From Pseudobdellovibrionaceae bacterium (GTDB taxonomy: Bacteria > Bdellovibrionota > Bdellovibrionia > Bdellovibrionales > UBA1609), in contig CP060220.1 of NCBI GenBank assembly GCA_023898385.1, positions 806,001 through 870,000 on the forward strand: DNA of 64,000 bases. Reading direction: 5' to 3'. A program made the position numbers and the translations under genes. Shown here piece after piece: positions 34,424 through 42,631 of this stretch (within the stretch, counting starts at the first letter, position 1; each line of letters starts with the position of its first letter). The notes below the pieces were generated by a model that saw only the letters and a list, made by a program, of their open reading frames with translations, did not search any database and was not told the origin of the DNA.

Positions 34424-34551
34424 TTATTATAGGGCTGATTGACCTAAATAAAAGTCCAGTTCACTTTCGGGGTTGCGCCGCAAAAAACGTAAGTGAGTTG
34501 AATGCACTTTGAGACGCCCCATTGGATTCATCAAGGCCGCTTTGCCGGATG

Positions 34552-35202
34552 TTATTTGAGCAGCATATAAGCCAAAAGTGCTAGCCAGAGCCCCGTATTG
34601 GCCAATAATAAGATCTTCCAGAGATTTAAATATCTATCATTCCCCGCAGAACCACTACTTTGGGATGTGCCATAGAGGCGCCTCTGCATCTCAAACTCAA
34701 GGCGCTTCATTTTATCATCTACTTTTTTGTTCAACTCTTGAAGTTTTGCATTCTGGTCGGTGAAAGCCGCCGGCTTAAAGCTATTTTTTGGATGATACTC
34801 CGGGCTTCGCTCCACTAGTTCCAAATACCACTGCAGAGCTCGATATATATGAGGCGGGACTTTTCTGTCGTCTCGGCACCAGCGAGTCCATGCAGAGGGA
34901 TCCACCATTAAAAGTTGCGCCATTTTTCGTCGCGATAAACCCAATTTTTCGCGGATTTGCTCAAGGTCCCCGAGAGTTTTTTTTAGCACAGCCACTTCGG
35001 CCTCATAGTGCATGCGGAGTGAAGTTTTAGGTCGCTGGAGCGATGAAAAACCTAGGTTTTTGGTGTCTGTAGGAGTGGTTTTTGGCGGACTCTCTGGGGC
35101 CGGCGCTCCACTGGCCTCCTCAATGGCCTGACCAAGGATCTGGTCCACTTCGTCACCACTCAAGTCTGAGAAAAGTTCTTTAATATGATTTTCCGGATCC
35201 AC
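34552..35202 (-). CDS. Membrane-tethered HTH protein
   Basis: The 216-residue protein has an acidic N-terminal region, a helix-turn-helix of Xre-like form (about 78-125: LEQIREKLGLSRRKMAQLL then WTRWCRDDRKVPPHIY), a coiled-coil stretch (AKLQELNKKVDDKMKRLEFE) and a single C-terminal membrane helix (ILLLANTGLWLALLAYMLL) with almost nothing after it. This is a tail-anchored DNA-binding protein. It starts at ATG 35202 after AAGGAGGGG. Two similar dyads upstream may be its operators. No family name is assigned. Confidence 0.65.
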   Translation of the reverse strand: MDPENHIKELFSDLSGDEVDQILGQAIEEASGAPAPESPPKTTPTDTKNLGFSSLQRPKTSLRMHYEAEVAVLKKTLGDLEQIREKLGLSRRKMAQLLMVDPSAWTRWCRDDRKVPPHIYRALQWYLELVERSPEYHPKNSFKPAAFTDQNAKLQELNKKVDDKMKRLEFEMQRRLYGTSQSSGSAGNDRYLNLWKILLLANTGLWLALLAYMLLK

Positions 35203-35234
35203 GCACCCCTCCTTGAGTCATCTCGACCAACATC

Positions 35235-35253
35235 AAATTGCATCTCGCAATTT
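35235..35253. promoter_or_regulatory. Operator-like dyad 1
   Basis: AAATTGC and GCAATTT form a perfect 7-bp inverted repeat with a five-base spacer, 33-51 bases upstream of the HTH gene start. Its size and position fit a binding site for an Xre-like repressor, and could also be a recombinase arm site. Confidence 0.45.
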
Positions 35254-35279
35254 TATATATTGTGTTTTACAATAGTACT

Positions 35280-35296
35280 AATTGCAAATGGCATTT
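35280..35296. promoter_or_regulatory. Operator-like dyad 2
   Basis: AATTGC, five bases, GCATTT: the same half-sites and spacer as the dyad 45 bases to the left, with one mismatch. A second copy with conserved spacing supports a real protein-binding site. Confidence 0.4.
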
Positions 35297-35535
35297 CGAG
35301 GCCAGGACGCGCTATAATATTTAGTCTAATTAAGGCAACAAAATCACCCTAAGGCCAAGATCTGCATGATTTCAAAATTACCTAAAGCTTATAGTTATAA
35401 GTTTTAGTATTAAGGTATTGTTTTTAAAGGGATTAAGTGCTTCAATTAATCTGTGTAGTCATTTGGCTCTGCGCTCCAATGCAACAACACGGCGCAGCAC
35501 CAGTGAAAAAATCAGACTCGCGAGGTTAATGCATC

Positions 35536-36081
35536 ATGTCTACTGCATCACGTTATTCGCTCAATAAATCCAAGTATCTTTTGGATCCAGAGGTCCAGCA
35601 ACTCACCCATTTACTGAAAAGTCACATTGATCGCGACAAAAGAAACTGCACACTTTTATTTTTGGGTCTTCACACAGGAGGCCGCGCCCAGGAGCTTTTG
35701 CAAATCAGGCACAGTGATTTAGACTCCCACCATGAAACGGTCCTTATTCGGGGGCTTAAGGGCTCCAATGACCGCGAAATTCCCGTGGCCTCTTGGTTGT
35801 TTCGCGAACTCACTCGAGTCTCCGAGGAGCAGCTTCAGGCGGGCTCGGGGGAGTTTGTTTTCCCCATCTCCTACAACAGGCTTTATCAAATTTGGGACTT
35901 CTATCGACCCGTCGCCAAAAAGTTTCACTCTTTACGCCACACCTTCGCCATTCGCCTCTATAAGAAAACCCGGGACATTCGCCTGTTACAGGTGGCCTTA
36001 GGGCACCGAAACATCGCTAACACCATGATTTATGCAGATTATGTGTACTCACAAAGTGAACTTCGCCGACTTCTGCTTTGA
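35536..36081 (+). CDS. Minimal tyrosine recombinase
   Basis: The 181-residue protein is essentially only the catalytic domain: LGLHTGGRAQELLQIRHSDLD (first Arg), RGLKGSNDREIPV (beta-hairpin Lys), FHSLRHTFAIRL (HxxR), VALGHRNIANTMIYADY (His and the nucleophilic Tyr). The core-binding domain of XerC-type integrases is absent, and the length resembles FimB/FimE-type inversion recombinases. All catalytic residues are present. A second, decayed copy of its 3' end lies at 37688-37867. It may act on nearby DNA as an integrase or invertase. Confidence 0.82.
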   Translation: MSTASRYSLNKSKYLLDPEVQQLTHLLKSHIDRDKRNCTLLFLGLHTGGRAQELLQIRHSDLDSHHETVLIRGLKGSNDREIPVASWLFRELTRVSEEQLQAGSGEFVFPISYNRLYQIWDFYRPVAKKFHSLRHTFAIRLYKKTRDIRLLQVALGHRNIANTMIYADYVYSQSELRRLLL

Positions 36082-36428
36082 TTAGAATATAAGAAGGATA
36101 AAGCACCTATTTTGCTTAGCGGCCGTATATCACCCCACCCACGGCAGTCATTTTTAGCGCGGTCTCTTATATTTTCTGGCACATGTTATCAGGGATCCAA
36201 TTAAGATTATTTTTTTACTTTTTTGGCGAGATGGTGCCCTTAGTCTGAGGTTCCAGCCGTGCCCTTGAGGCGCTCACGCTCAGTAAGGCGCGCTAAAGCT
36301 TCAAAAATTTCAAGGGGCCTTATTTCTGCCCAGTAATTTGATCGACTTCATAATCAGCGAATATAATTAATATATTTCAGATTGCGACATCGTATAACTT
36401 GTCGTAAAATGAGTCTAGGAGGTTTGCC
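36082..36428. other. Region between recombinase and nucleotidyltransferase module
   Basis: These 347 bases have no convincing gene. They hold the promoter region of the nucleotidyltransferase pair, a dyad at 36385-36404 and AT-rich stretches. Nothing else was recognised. Confidence 0.45.
36385..36404. promoter_or_regulatory. Dyad in the promoter of the nucleotidyltransferase module
   Basis: CGACA, ten bases, TGTCG, just upstream of the strong ribosome-binding site AGGAGG at 36418 of the next gene. The site could be an operator for autoregulation by the HTH-like second protein, which is usual for toxin-antitoxin-like operons. TATAAC lies within it and may be the -10 box. Confidence 0.35.
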
Positions 36429-36941
36429 ATGGATAAGTCCCAGATGATAAGAGCCCTTGAATGTTTAGATGCTAAATTAGATCGACCCACAAGACTTGTT
36501 CTGGGAGGTGGCGGAGCTCTGATTCTGGCCCATGGACTGCCTCTTGTTACCCATGATCTTGATGCTGTTCCGCTCGATATGGAGCTGAGTGAACTCGATC
36601 GCCTGATCAAGCAAGTGTCTGTTGAGCTACAAATTCCTGGGGACTGGATGAATCCCTATTTTTCAACATTCACTCACACATTACCGGCTGACTACAAAGA
36701 CCGTTTGGCTGTGGCCTTTCAAGGGCAAAACCTAAAAGTGTTGGCTCTTGGCAAAGATGAAATGTTGATTATGAAATGCTTTGCCCATCGCTTGAAGGAT
36801 GTGGGTCACGCCAAAGCATTGATTAAAAAAGGAGCTCGGGTGAAATTTGTCGAGTCCCACATCGAAAAATTGCTCGAAAAAAGGATACCATTGGCACAAG
36901 AGGCCTTGGATTTTCTTGATGAGCTTGTGGATGAGTCATGA
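36429..36941 (+). CDS. DUF6036-like nucleotidyltransferase-fold protein
   Basis: This 170-residue protein has the nucleotidyltransferase signature: LVLGGGGALILAH followed by THDLDAVPL (GG then DxD), and downstream ALGKDEMLIMKCFAHRLKDVGH, as in AbiEii/MNT-like and DUF6036 families. Such proteins are often toxins or abortive-infection effectors that nucleotidylate a target. It starts at ATG 36429 after AGGAGG and overlaps the next gene by four bases (ATGA). That overlap, and the recombinase beside it, point to a mobile two-gene module. Confidence 0.7.
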   Translation: MDKSQMIRALECLDAKLDRPTRLVLGGGGALILAHGLPLVTHDLDAVPLDMELSELDRLIKQVSVELQIPGDWMNPYFSTFTHTLPADYKDRLAVAFQGQNLKVLALGKDEMLIMKCFAHRLKDVGHAKALIKKGARVKFVESHIEKLLEKRIPLAQEALDFLDELVDES

Positions 36942-37648
36942 AGGGCCTTGTAAACATCCCCACCCCTTCAGACTTAGAGGTTGCCTACAGTGAATTACAG
37001 AATTCAGGTGGCCCGCTTGCCGCTGTTCGTCTTGTGACGCTAGCGGAGTGGACGCGGTTTGATCCTAGATTGGGCGAACTCTTGATTAGTCACGTCGGCG
37101 ATCATTGGCATGACATTGACCCCATGAAGCTCAATCAGTTGATTGTAGGTTCAACGTGGCCGGCTGTGTGGGGGGTGCTGCTTTCGCAAACGCTGTTGCG
37201 CAACCGAATTAACCAAAGTCAAAAAACTTTTGATAAAAATCGCTTTGCTCATTGGCAAAAATTGGTTTTGGCTGGGGTGGCGCCCACTAACGGTCGCCCC
37301 CAATTTTTCATTGGACTCTTGCGTCCTGGCAGCCCTCTGATGGCGAAATATGCGACTCGATCCACCCGAGCCTTTGAAAATTGGGGTTTTATAGGGCAAG
37401 AAGTGATGATAAATAAGTTTGCAGCCCACCCCCAGACCGTACTCGATAGAAAACACCGCATGCGAGCGTTATCAGAGCTTCTAAAGAATGGCTCCCACAT
37501 CACCGTCGATGACTACATCCACGCCCTAGACTACAAGGTCTCCCGCCGCCAAGCCCAGCGCGATATCCAATCCTTCCCCGGAATTAAATCGAAAGGTCAC
37601 ACACGCAACCGCGTTTTTTGGACGCCCGTCCCTAGTGGCTACCAGTGA
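36938..37648 (+). CDS. Partner protein with C-terminal HTH-like segment
   Basis: The 236-residue partner of the nucleotidyltransferase has an unrecognised helical N-terminal part (about 1-190) and a C-terminal segment (VDDYIHALDYKVSRRQAQRD then KGHTRNRVFW) that reads like a winged helix with a recognition helix. It may be the antitoxin or transcription regulator of the pair. I do not recognise a named family. Translational coupling by ATGA with the first gene is clear. Confidence 0.6.
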   Translation: MKGLVNIPTPSDLEVAYSELQNSGGPLAAVRLVTLAEWTRFDPRLGELLISHVGDHWHDIDPMKLNQLIVGSTWPAVWGVLLSQTLLRNRINQSQKTFDKNRFAHWQKLVLAGVAPTNGRPQFFIGLLRPGSPLMAKYATRSTRAFENWGFIGQEVMINKFAAHPQTVLDRKHRMRALSELLKNGSHITVDDYIHALDYKVSRRQAQRDIQSFPGIKSKGHTRNRVFWTPVPSGYQ

Positions 37649-37687
37649 TGCAGAGTTTAAATAATCTATCTTGATCTTGAACAGCTC

Positions 37688-37867
37688 TTTAGGCCATTAG
37701 CCAGAAAGTCCCACTCGTTGCTCCACACATTTCCCTTACGGATTCACGAAAAGACCCAAGACATTCGTCTGCTGTAATTGGCGATGGAGCATCGAAATAC
37801 TGCCAACGACTTAATCTTTACTGACTATGAGCACTCCCAAAGCGAGCTTTGTCGACACCTTTTGTAA
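37688..37867 (+). pseudogene. Decayed recombinase 3' end
   Basis: Translated in one frame, these 180 bases align over their full length with the last 60 codons of the recombinase at 35536: FRPLARKSHSLLHTFPLRI against YRPVAKKFHSLRHTFAIRL, and HRNTANDLIFTDYEHSQSEL against HRNIANTMIYADYVYSQSEL. The catalytic Arg has become Leu, a Gln codon has become TAA, and the GH motif EH, so the copy is dead. Homology may reach upstream to about 37661. It marks the right edge of the module with a second copy of the recombinase end. Confidence 0.85.
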
Positions 37868-38074
37868 ACAGTCGACAACCGGACTAGTACACCACTTCAA
37901 ATGGTTTATAATATTCACTAGGCGCACCATCCTCCCCGACCCTCCTTTTTCAAAGCCATGGGACGACGTTTGTCGGCTCGGCTCGAGGAACGTCTTTAAT
38001 GCTTGCTCAAGAGCTGGCATTTCAATAAGCGACCCAATCTTGGGTGCCAGTTGATTTTGGGGTGTTAGCGCCAT
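37811..38074 (-). CDS. Doubtful ORF or gene remnant
   Basis: A frame of about 87 codons on the minus strand (from ATG 38074; GTG 38086 also possible) has protein-like composition (APKIGSLIEMPALEQALKTF, GRMVRLVNIINHLKW) but no recognised family. It overlaps the decayed recombinase on the other strand. It may be the end of a lost gene at the island border, or chance. Confidence 0.2.
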   Translation of the reverse strand: MALTPQNQLAPKIGSLIEMPALEQALKTFLEPSRQTSSHGFEKGGSGRMVRLVNIINHLKWCTSPVVDCLQKVSTKLALGVLIVSKD

Positions 38075-38107
38075 TGGCAAATTCACTTAGGTCGCTGGAG
38101 GCTGTTG

Positions 38108-38893
38108 ATGAAAAACTTTAATGTTGCACTCATTGCATTGATACTATTGTCTGCTAACCCGATGGCGTGGGCCAAAGATTACAGCGACCTTCTAAATAAT
38201 AGTGATTTAAAGATCACCAGGTCGGGTCTTACGATCATTAATGACCATTCCCATTATCAAACCAGTGAGAAACATGGCGCTATCAGAAAATTAAAGGGCC
38301 AAGAAATGGTCTACTATGCCGACCTTGTCGAACACTCCACATACAAAACGCTTCATGTTTTTGCACCTACTAGCAAAGGTCAATTCACTTACAATGCCTA
38401 TAGAATTCAAGATGCATCATTAAACAACTTTGTGACTTGCGACCTGCAGCTCGATAAAGGCCTTATTCTAGACACCAAAAAAATGGACTGTTTGCACATC
38501 AACGAGTACTTGTGTGGCCGTACCGCACAAGGCCTGAAGCGAGGGGCGGACTCGTCAAAAACCGAGAGCGAAAATGTTGAAGCCATGAAGGCCTCCATTC
38601 CACGATTTATGAAGGTCAACAGCAACAATAAACATGTGGCCAATAGCAACAACATCTATCTCCGCCAATCCACCCGCAGAATCACTGACGAGATTTCCCA
38701 TTTCAAAAAGGTTTTTGGAGAAAATAAGTTCACCGTGGACACTTCAGAAAAGCCCCTTGAAGAGGTTCATCAAAAAAGGGCTTCACGACAGGACGTCGAA
38801 AAACTAGTCTCACGCATTAGCGATGCCTGCAAAAAAGCCGGATGGAGTCATTCAAAGCGGCAAAAAGATACCCTTAGTCCCGGCACCAAGTAA
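38108..38893 (+). CDS. Exported protein of unknown function
   Basis: From ATG 38108 the product has about 261 residues with a signal peptide (VALIALILLSANPMAWA). The mature part is a soluble alpha/beta protein with three cysteines (VTCDL, MDCLH, YLCGR) and a Lys-rich C terminus (RASRQDVEKLVSRISDACKK). No family is recognised. It lies at the right flank of the recombinase island and may be part of it or be the host flank. Confidence 0.5.
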   Translation: MKNFNVALIALILLSANPMAWAKDYSDLLNNSDLKITRSGLTIINDHSHYQTSEKHGAIRKLKGQEMVYYADLVEHSTYKTLHVFAPTSKGQFTYNAYRIQDASLNNFVTCDLQLDKGLILDTKKMDCLHINEYLCGRTAQGLKRGADSSKTESENVEAMKASIPRFMKVNSNNKHVANSNNIYLRQSTRRITDEISHFKKVFGENKFTVDTSEKPLEEVHQKRASRQDVEKLVSRISDACKKAGWSHSKRQKDTLSPGTK

Positions 38894-39297
38894 CCGCCAG
38901 ATCCCATCACCGTCCCTACAGACTCTCCTCAAGGTAGCTTTTGAGTTTTTTTCGAGATATTTGGGTGTATCGAGGCCCATTTGCGGCTTTTTGTTTTATT
39001 TGTGTCTTATTTTGAGAATTACATTGGTGTATCCGTACTTTCACTACCTCCTCCCAAGATACCACCTGATAGAATCGCAAATTCGCGTTTAGGCGAATGC
39101 GGAAACGTTGTTTTTCGCGTTTTGTGTTAAAAATATTTCATCATGATTAAGGACATGCAGCGAACAGTTCGAGAATACTTAGGGCCGGAGGACTACACAG
39201 GAGAGTCGCCTTTTGAGTGAACAACAACTGCCAAACGAATAAATTTTCTCGCTGATTCGTGGCCAGTCGCTTATTTTTATTTATGCCGTAGGATTTC
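38894..39297. other. Intergenic stretch, 404 bases
   Basis: There is no long frame. A short frame of 25 codons (39143-39220; MIKDMQRTVREYLGPEDYTG then ESPFE) reads like a piece of a real protein but has no ribosome-binding site or recognised relative, so it may be a gene remnant. The left part is AT-rich. No terminator was seen. Confidence 0.35.
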
Positions 39298-40119
39298 TTA
39301 ATCTTGCGGTTTGATATGCGCCCGGAAGAAGCGACTATTCACCTTTTGCCCATCGCCCTCCACGACACCAAATAATCCAACAGAAGTGCCATAGTTGAAA
39401 TAGCTTTCATCGACGGCAACAGGCTGCCCTTTATAGTCATCGGCAATCACTTCGCTCATAGGTGGATTATTGGGATCATAAATGGGCGCTTGCTTGCCAT
39501 CGTCAAAAATCAAATAAAGGCCATTGGTACTCGCTTGTATCAGCCTATACAGTTCGGTGTCCTCAATGTTGCTAAAAGATTGGTAAACCATGCTCTTTAA
39601 AAGGGGATGATTGGGGTTTCTTAAAAAACTCGTTTTTGTTTTTGGCAACTCTACTGTTGTCATGTCCCCTGGCCAAATCACGATTTCCAATCGGTTCATA
39701 GGTGTTGATGTCTCTTTGGCCCGACCGGCGTCAATGATGCTAACCTCAGTTTTAAACTCTTCGAGCACCTTGTTTTTTAGATATTCAGCCGTGACAGCAA
39801 TCGCTTTGGCGTCTAGGTCATTTAAGTAGATCCGCCCTACTTTGCCATATCGGCCCACCATCTCTTTGATCGATAGCCAAGTTCCGAAAAATTGCCGATC
39901 AGGATCACCTGGTCTCACATCCACATGGTTGACACAGCCAAGTTCAATATGATTAAGACCGGCGGCCTCCGGCGAGAGAAAATCAATTTTGGATGAAATC
40001 TTAGATGTTGATTTTAAATGATTTGAGCATGAAACATCGGCATCCCGATCATTTCCTGAAGATCCAAATGCTCCCTGAAAACACAGAAATACAAGAATGA
40101 ATGCATTTACTCTCAACAT
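39298..40119 (-). CDS. Exported protein of unknown function
   Basis: The 273-residue product from ATG 40119 has a signal peptide (AFILVFLCFQGAFGSS). The mature part has three cysteines (ADVSCSNHL, ELGCVNHV) and alternating alpha/beta segments (GRIYLNDLDAKAIAVTAEYL, RLEIVIWPGDMTTVEL, GLYLIFDDGKQAPIYDPN) that could be a Rossmann-like fold, though no cofactor motif is certain. A longer start at ATG 40161 is possible but lacks a signal at its front. Confidence 0.5.
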   Translation of the reverse strand: MLRVNAFILVFLCFQGAFGSSGNDRDADVSCSNHLKSTSKISSKIDFLSPEAAGLNHIELGCVNHVDVRPGDPDRQFFGTWLSIKEMVGRYGKVGRIYLNDLDAKAIAVTAEYLKNKVLEEFKTEVSIIDAGRAKETSTPMNRLEIVIWPGDMTTVELPKTKTSFLRNPNHPLLKSMVYQSFSNIEDTELYRLIQASTNGLYLIFDDGKQAPIYDPNNPPMSEVIADDYKGQPVAVDESYFNYGTSVGLFGVVEGDGQKVNSRFFRAHIKPQD

Positions 40120-40249
40120 AAACAATTTTTTACCTCGGACTTGCACAGCAGATGGGTCCATTTAACTCTAACACATGGCTGGATCCATCCTGTCTGATGG
40201 ATCCATTTATGAATTTTACTACGGCAACGGACAGTAGACCCGCAGCAAC

Positions 40250-40531
40250 CTATCGATTGTCTGCAACCCCAGACTCATCAGTGAAGTTAGTTTCTGACTG
40301 ATAAAGATCAATGACATCTTCGGCGGCCACATCTTTTCGAGCTTGGTCATAAATATCATTCAGGCTCGCCGTCAGGTCTGACTCAGACTTTTCTGTTTGA
40401 TCGATCATCTTATTAAAGTCGATTTTCACCGTGGGCTTTTCAATTTCCATAGCGTTGGCTGAAATTCCGTAGCTTGCCAAAAGTGCGAAAACCACTGCAA
40501 TCATTAAAAATAGTCGAGTTTGTAAATTCAT
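40250..40531 (-). CDS. Small exported acidic protein
   Basis: The 93-residue product has a signal peptide (RLFLMIAVVFALLASYGISANA) followed by an acidic, helical stretch (FNKMIDQTEKSESDLTASLN, DQARKDVAAEDVIDLYQSE). No cysteine and no known domain. It sits upstream of the fatty-acid operon in the opposite direction. The strong signal peptide and good start make expression likely. Confidence 0.55.
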   Translation of the reverse strand: MNLQTRLFLMIAVVFALLASYGISANAMEIEKPTVKIDFNKMIDQTEKSESDLTASLNDIYDQARKDVAAEDVIDLYQSETNFTDESGVADNR

Positions 40532-40693
40532 ACCTCACCTCCTCGTTACCTTAACCCCTGTGCAACGCCAAGACCCGAGGCGGGGCCATAGGTTTGAGTA
40601 GAGGGTGCTATGCCAGAGCAGTAACAATTTGCGCTTTTTGCGTGTAAATTGTGTGGACGTTTCTGGGGGTGAGATGCTACAACGCTTAGCCTT

Positions 40694-41287
40694 ATGTTAC
40701 AGAAACACAGTCGTCATGACCTTCACATTCATTTAAACGAGCTCCCTGAACAGGGCTGGGATTATCACTACACGAATAAATCCGGCGAGCTTAACGATGT
40801 CCTAAAAGACCTCATTGGTCAGCGCCCCTACAGCATTGAGTTTCATCTCAAGCCCATTGGCAACGCCTTTGAAATTCGAGGGACAATTAAAACGGCCCTC
40901 GGACTCATTTGTTCGCGATGTGCCATTGAATTTGAGTACAACGTCAATGAACCCATTAATGAGATCTTGGTCATTGAAGAGGGGCGCCCCCGCGGCAGCC
41001 GCTCTTCTCGAACTAATCATTCTAGCGAATGGACCACCGAGGGTCCTTTTTGCAACTATCTGAAAAGTCCTGTGTTTGACGTGGCCCCGTATATACACGA
41101 GCTGGTGGCCGCCTCTGAGCCCTACCAGCCCCGCCCCCAATCCGGGTGTGATGAAAACTGTGAAAACCTTAAAAAGGCTCAAAAATCTGGCTATTTTGGC
41201 CACAATGCGCCTTTAGAGCCTGAAAAACAAAGCCCTTTTTCAGTTTTGGCGGATATCAAATTAGATAAAAAGGCCACAAAGCACTAA
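40694..41287 (+). CDS. yceD: YceD/DUF177-family protein
   Basis: This 197-residue protein shows the DUF177 pattern: LGLICSRCAIEFEY with a CxxC in the middle, EILVIEEG after it and, later, FDVAPYIHELVAASEPYQP with GCDENCENL (a second Cys pair). The family is almost always encoded immediately before rpmF, as here, and is implicated in rRNA/ribosome biogenesis. It is longer than the E. coli protein at the N terminus. It heads the rpmF-fab gene cluster. Confidence 0.85.
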   Translation: MLQKHSRHDLHIHLNELPEQGWDYHYTNKSGELNDVLKDLIGQRPYSIEFHLKPIGNAFEIRGTIKTALGLICSRCAIEFEYNVNEPINEILVIEEGRPRGSRSSRTNHSSEWTTEGPFCNYLKSPVFDVAPYIHELVAASEPYQPRPQSGCDENCENLKKAQKSGYFGHNAPLEPEKQSPFSVLADIKLDKKATKH

Positions 41288-41403
41288 ACACAATAAAGGC
41301 TTGATTTTAATGTTTAATTCGCTAATAAAGGGCCTCTGAAATTGAGTTGCGGCACCTCGGAAGCCGACCCCAATTCATTAACTGACCTAAAAAAGGTGAT
41401 AGT

Positions 41404-41589
41404 ATGGCAAGCCCCAAATCGAAAATTTCTCGCTCTCGCCGCGGTATGCGACGGGCCCACACAAGTCTCACAGCACCCACAGTGCATAGCTGCCCGAACT
41501 GCTCGGCTTTGATGAAACCTCATCACGTATGTCCTTCATGCGGTTATTACAAAGGACGAGAAGTTGTCACGTCGGGCGATATCGCTTAG
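41404..41589 (+). CDS. rpmF: 50S ribosomal protein L32
   Basis: The 61-residue protein has the L32 signature: N-terminal [16 protein letters not shown] and a zinc ribbon of CPNC and CPSC. L32 is a small protein of the large ribosomal subunit. It is in the normal yceD-rpmF context and 37 bases ahead of fabH. Confidence 0.95.
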   Translation: MASPKSKISRSRRGMRRAHTSLTAPTVHSCPNCSALMKPHHVCPSCGYYKGREVVTSGDIA

Positions 41590-41626
41590 TTGAAGTGACC
41601 AACGCCGCACAACGTAGGGGGATTTT

Positions 41627-42628
41627 ATGACCACGCCATCACTGTATCGCGCGCGTATTGAAGGAACAGGCTCCTATCTTCCGGAGCGTCTCATGACCAA
41701 CCACGATTTAGAAAAGATCGTGGACACCAACGATGCATGGATTCTTGAGCGAACAGGAATTGCCGTTCGCCATTTTGCCGCTGAAGGTGAATACACCAGT
41801 GACCTTGCGCTAAAAGCCTCACAAAAGGCCCTTGAAGCAGCAAAAAAGACCCCTCAAGACATAGACATGATTATTGTAGCCACCGCCTCGCCGGATCAAC
41901 CCATGCCCAACACGGCATGTGTTTTACAGGCAAAAATGGAGATGGGAAATATCCCCGCCATGGACTTGTCGGCCGCGTGCAGTGGCTTTGTCTATGCCTT
42001 TACTGTGGCCAACCAATTTATTATGACGGGCACCTATAAAAACATTCTCGTTGTCGGGGCTGAGGTTTTGCATCCGTATATCAATTACGACGATCGCGAA
42101 ACTTGCATCTTGTTTGGTGATGGCGCTGGCGCTGTGGTTTTATCTCGAGCGGAAGAAGGTGATGACTCGACGGTATTCAGTTCTCACCTGCATGCGGATG
42201 GTTCTATTGGCGATCTTTTTGTTCTGCCAGCCGGAGGCTCACGATTGCCGTTTTCCCAAGATGTTCTTGATAATAACCAGCAGTTTGTGACCATGAAGGG
42301 TCGAGAGATTTTTAAACACGCTGTAAGAACCATGAGTCAAGCTTGTGGCGAAGCCCTTGAGGCCAACAATATGACCGGCGAAGACGTCAATTGGGTCGTG
42401 CCCCACCAAGCAAACATTCGAATTATAGAAGCTGTGGCGAAGCACTACGGAATCTCTATGGATAAAGTGGTAGTAGAAATAAAAAACATGGGCAACACCT
42501 CGGCCGCCACTATTCCCGTGTCCCTTGATCGCGCCGTTCGAGACGGTCGAATCACACGCGGGCAAAATCTGATTCTTACAGCATTCGGTGCCGGGATTAC
42601 TAGTGGTAGCGTCCTTTTGAGGTACTAA
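41627..42628 (+). CDS. fabH: 3-oxoacyl-ACP synthase III (FabH)
   Basis: The 333-residue enzyme has the catalytic triad of FabH: Cys118 in SAACSGF, His in VPHQANIRI and Asn in NMGNTSAA, plus GDGAGAVVL. It condenses acetyl-CoA with malonyl-ACP and starts fatty acid synthesis. A strong ribosome-binding site (AGGGGG) precedes ATG 41627. In many genomes plsX lies between rpmF and fabH; here it does not. The gene is followed by fabD after three bases. Confidence 0.95.
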   Translation: MTTPSLYRARIEGTGSYLPERLMTNHDLEKIVDTNDAWILERTGIAVRHFAAEGEYTSDLALKASQKALEAAKKTPQDIDMIIVATASPDQPMPNTACVLQAKMEMGNIPAMDLSAACSGFVYAFTVANQFIMTGTYKNILVVGAEVLHPYINYDDRETCILFGDGAGAVVLSRAEEGDDSTVFSSHLHADGSIGDLFVLPAGGSRLPFSQDVLDNNQQFVTMKGREIFKHAVRTMSQACGEALEANNMTGEDVNWVVPHQANIRIIEAVAKHYGISMDKVVVEIKNMGNTSAATIPVSLDRAVRDGRITRGQNLILTAFGAGITSGSVLLRY

Positions 42629-42631
42629 CTT

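Larger units (their letters stand above)
35203..35535. other. Divergent control region between HTH and recombinase genes
   Basis: This AT-rich stretch of 333 bases separates the HTH gene (left, minus strand) from the recombinase (right, plus strand). It holds two related dyads (35235-35253 and 35280-35296). On the minus strand, TATAAA-like boxes lie between them and the HTH start. The right half shows no obvious structure. Confidence 0.45.
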
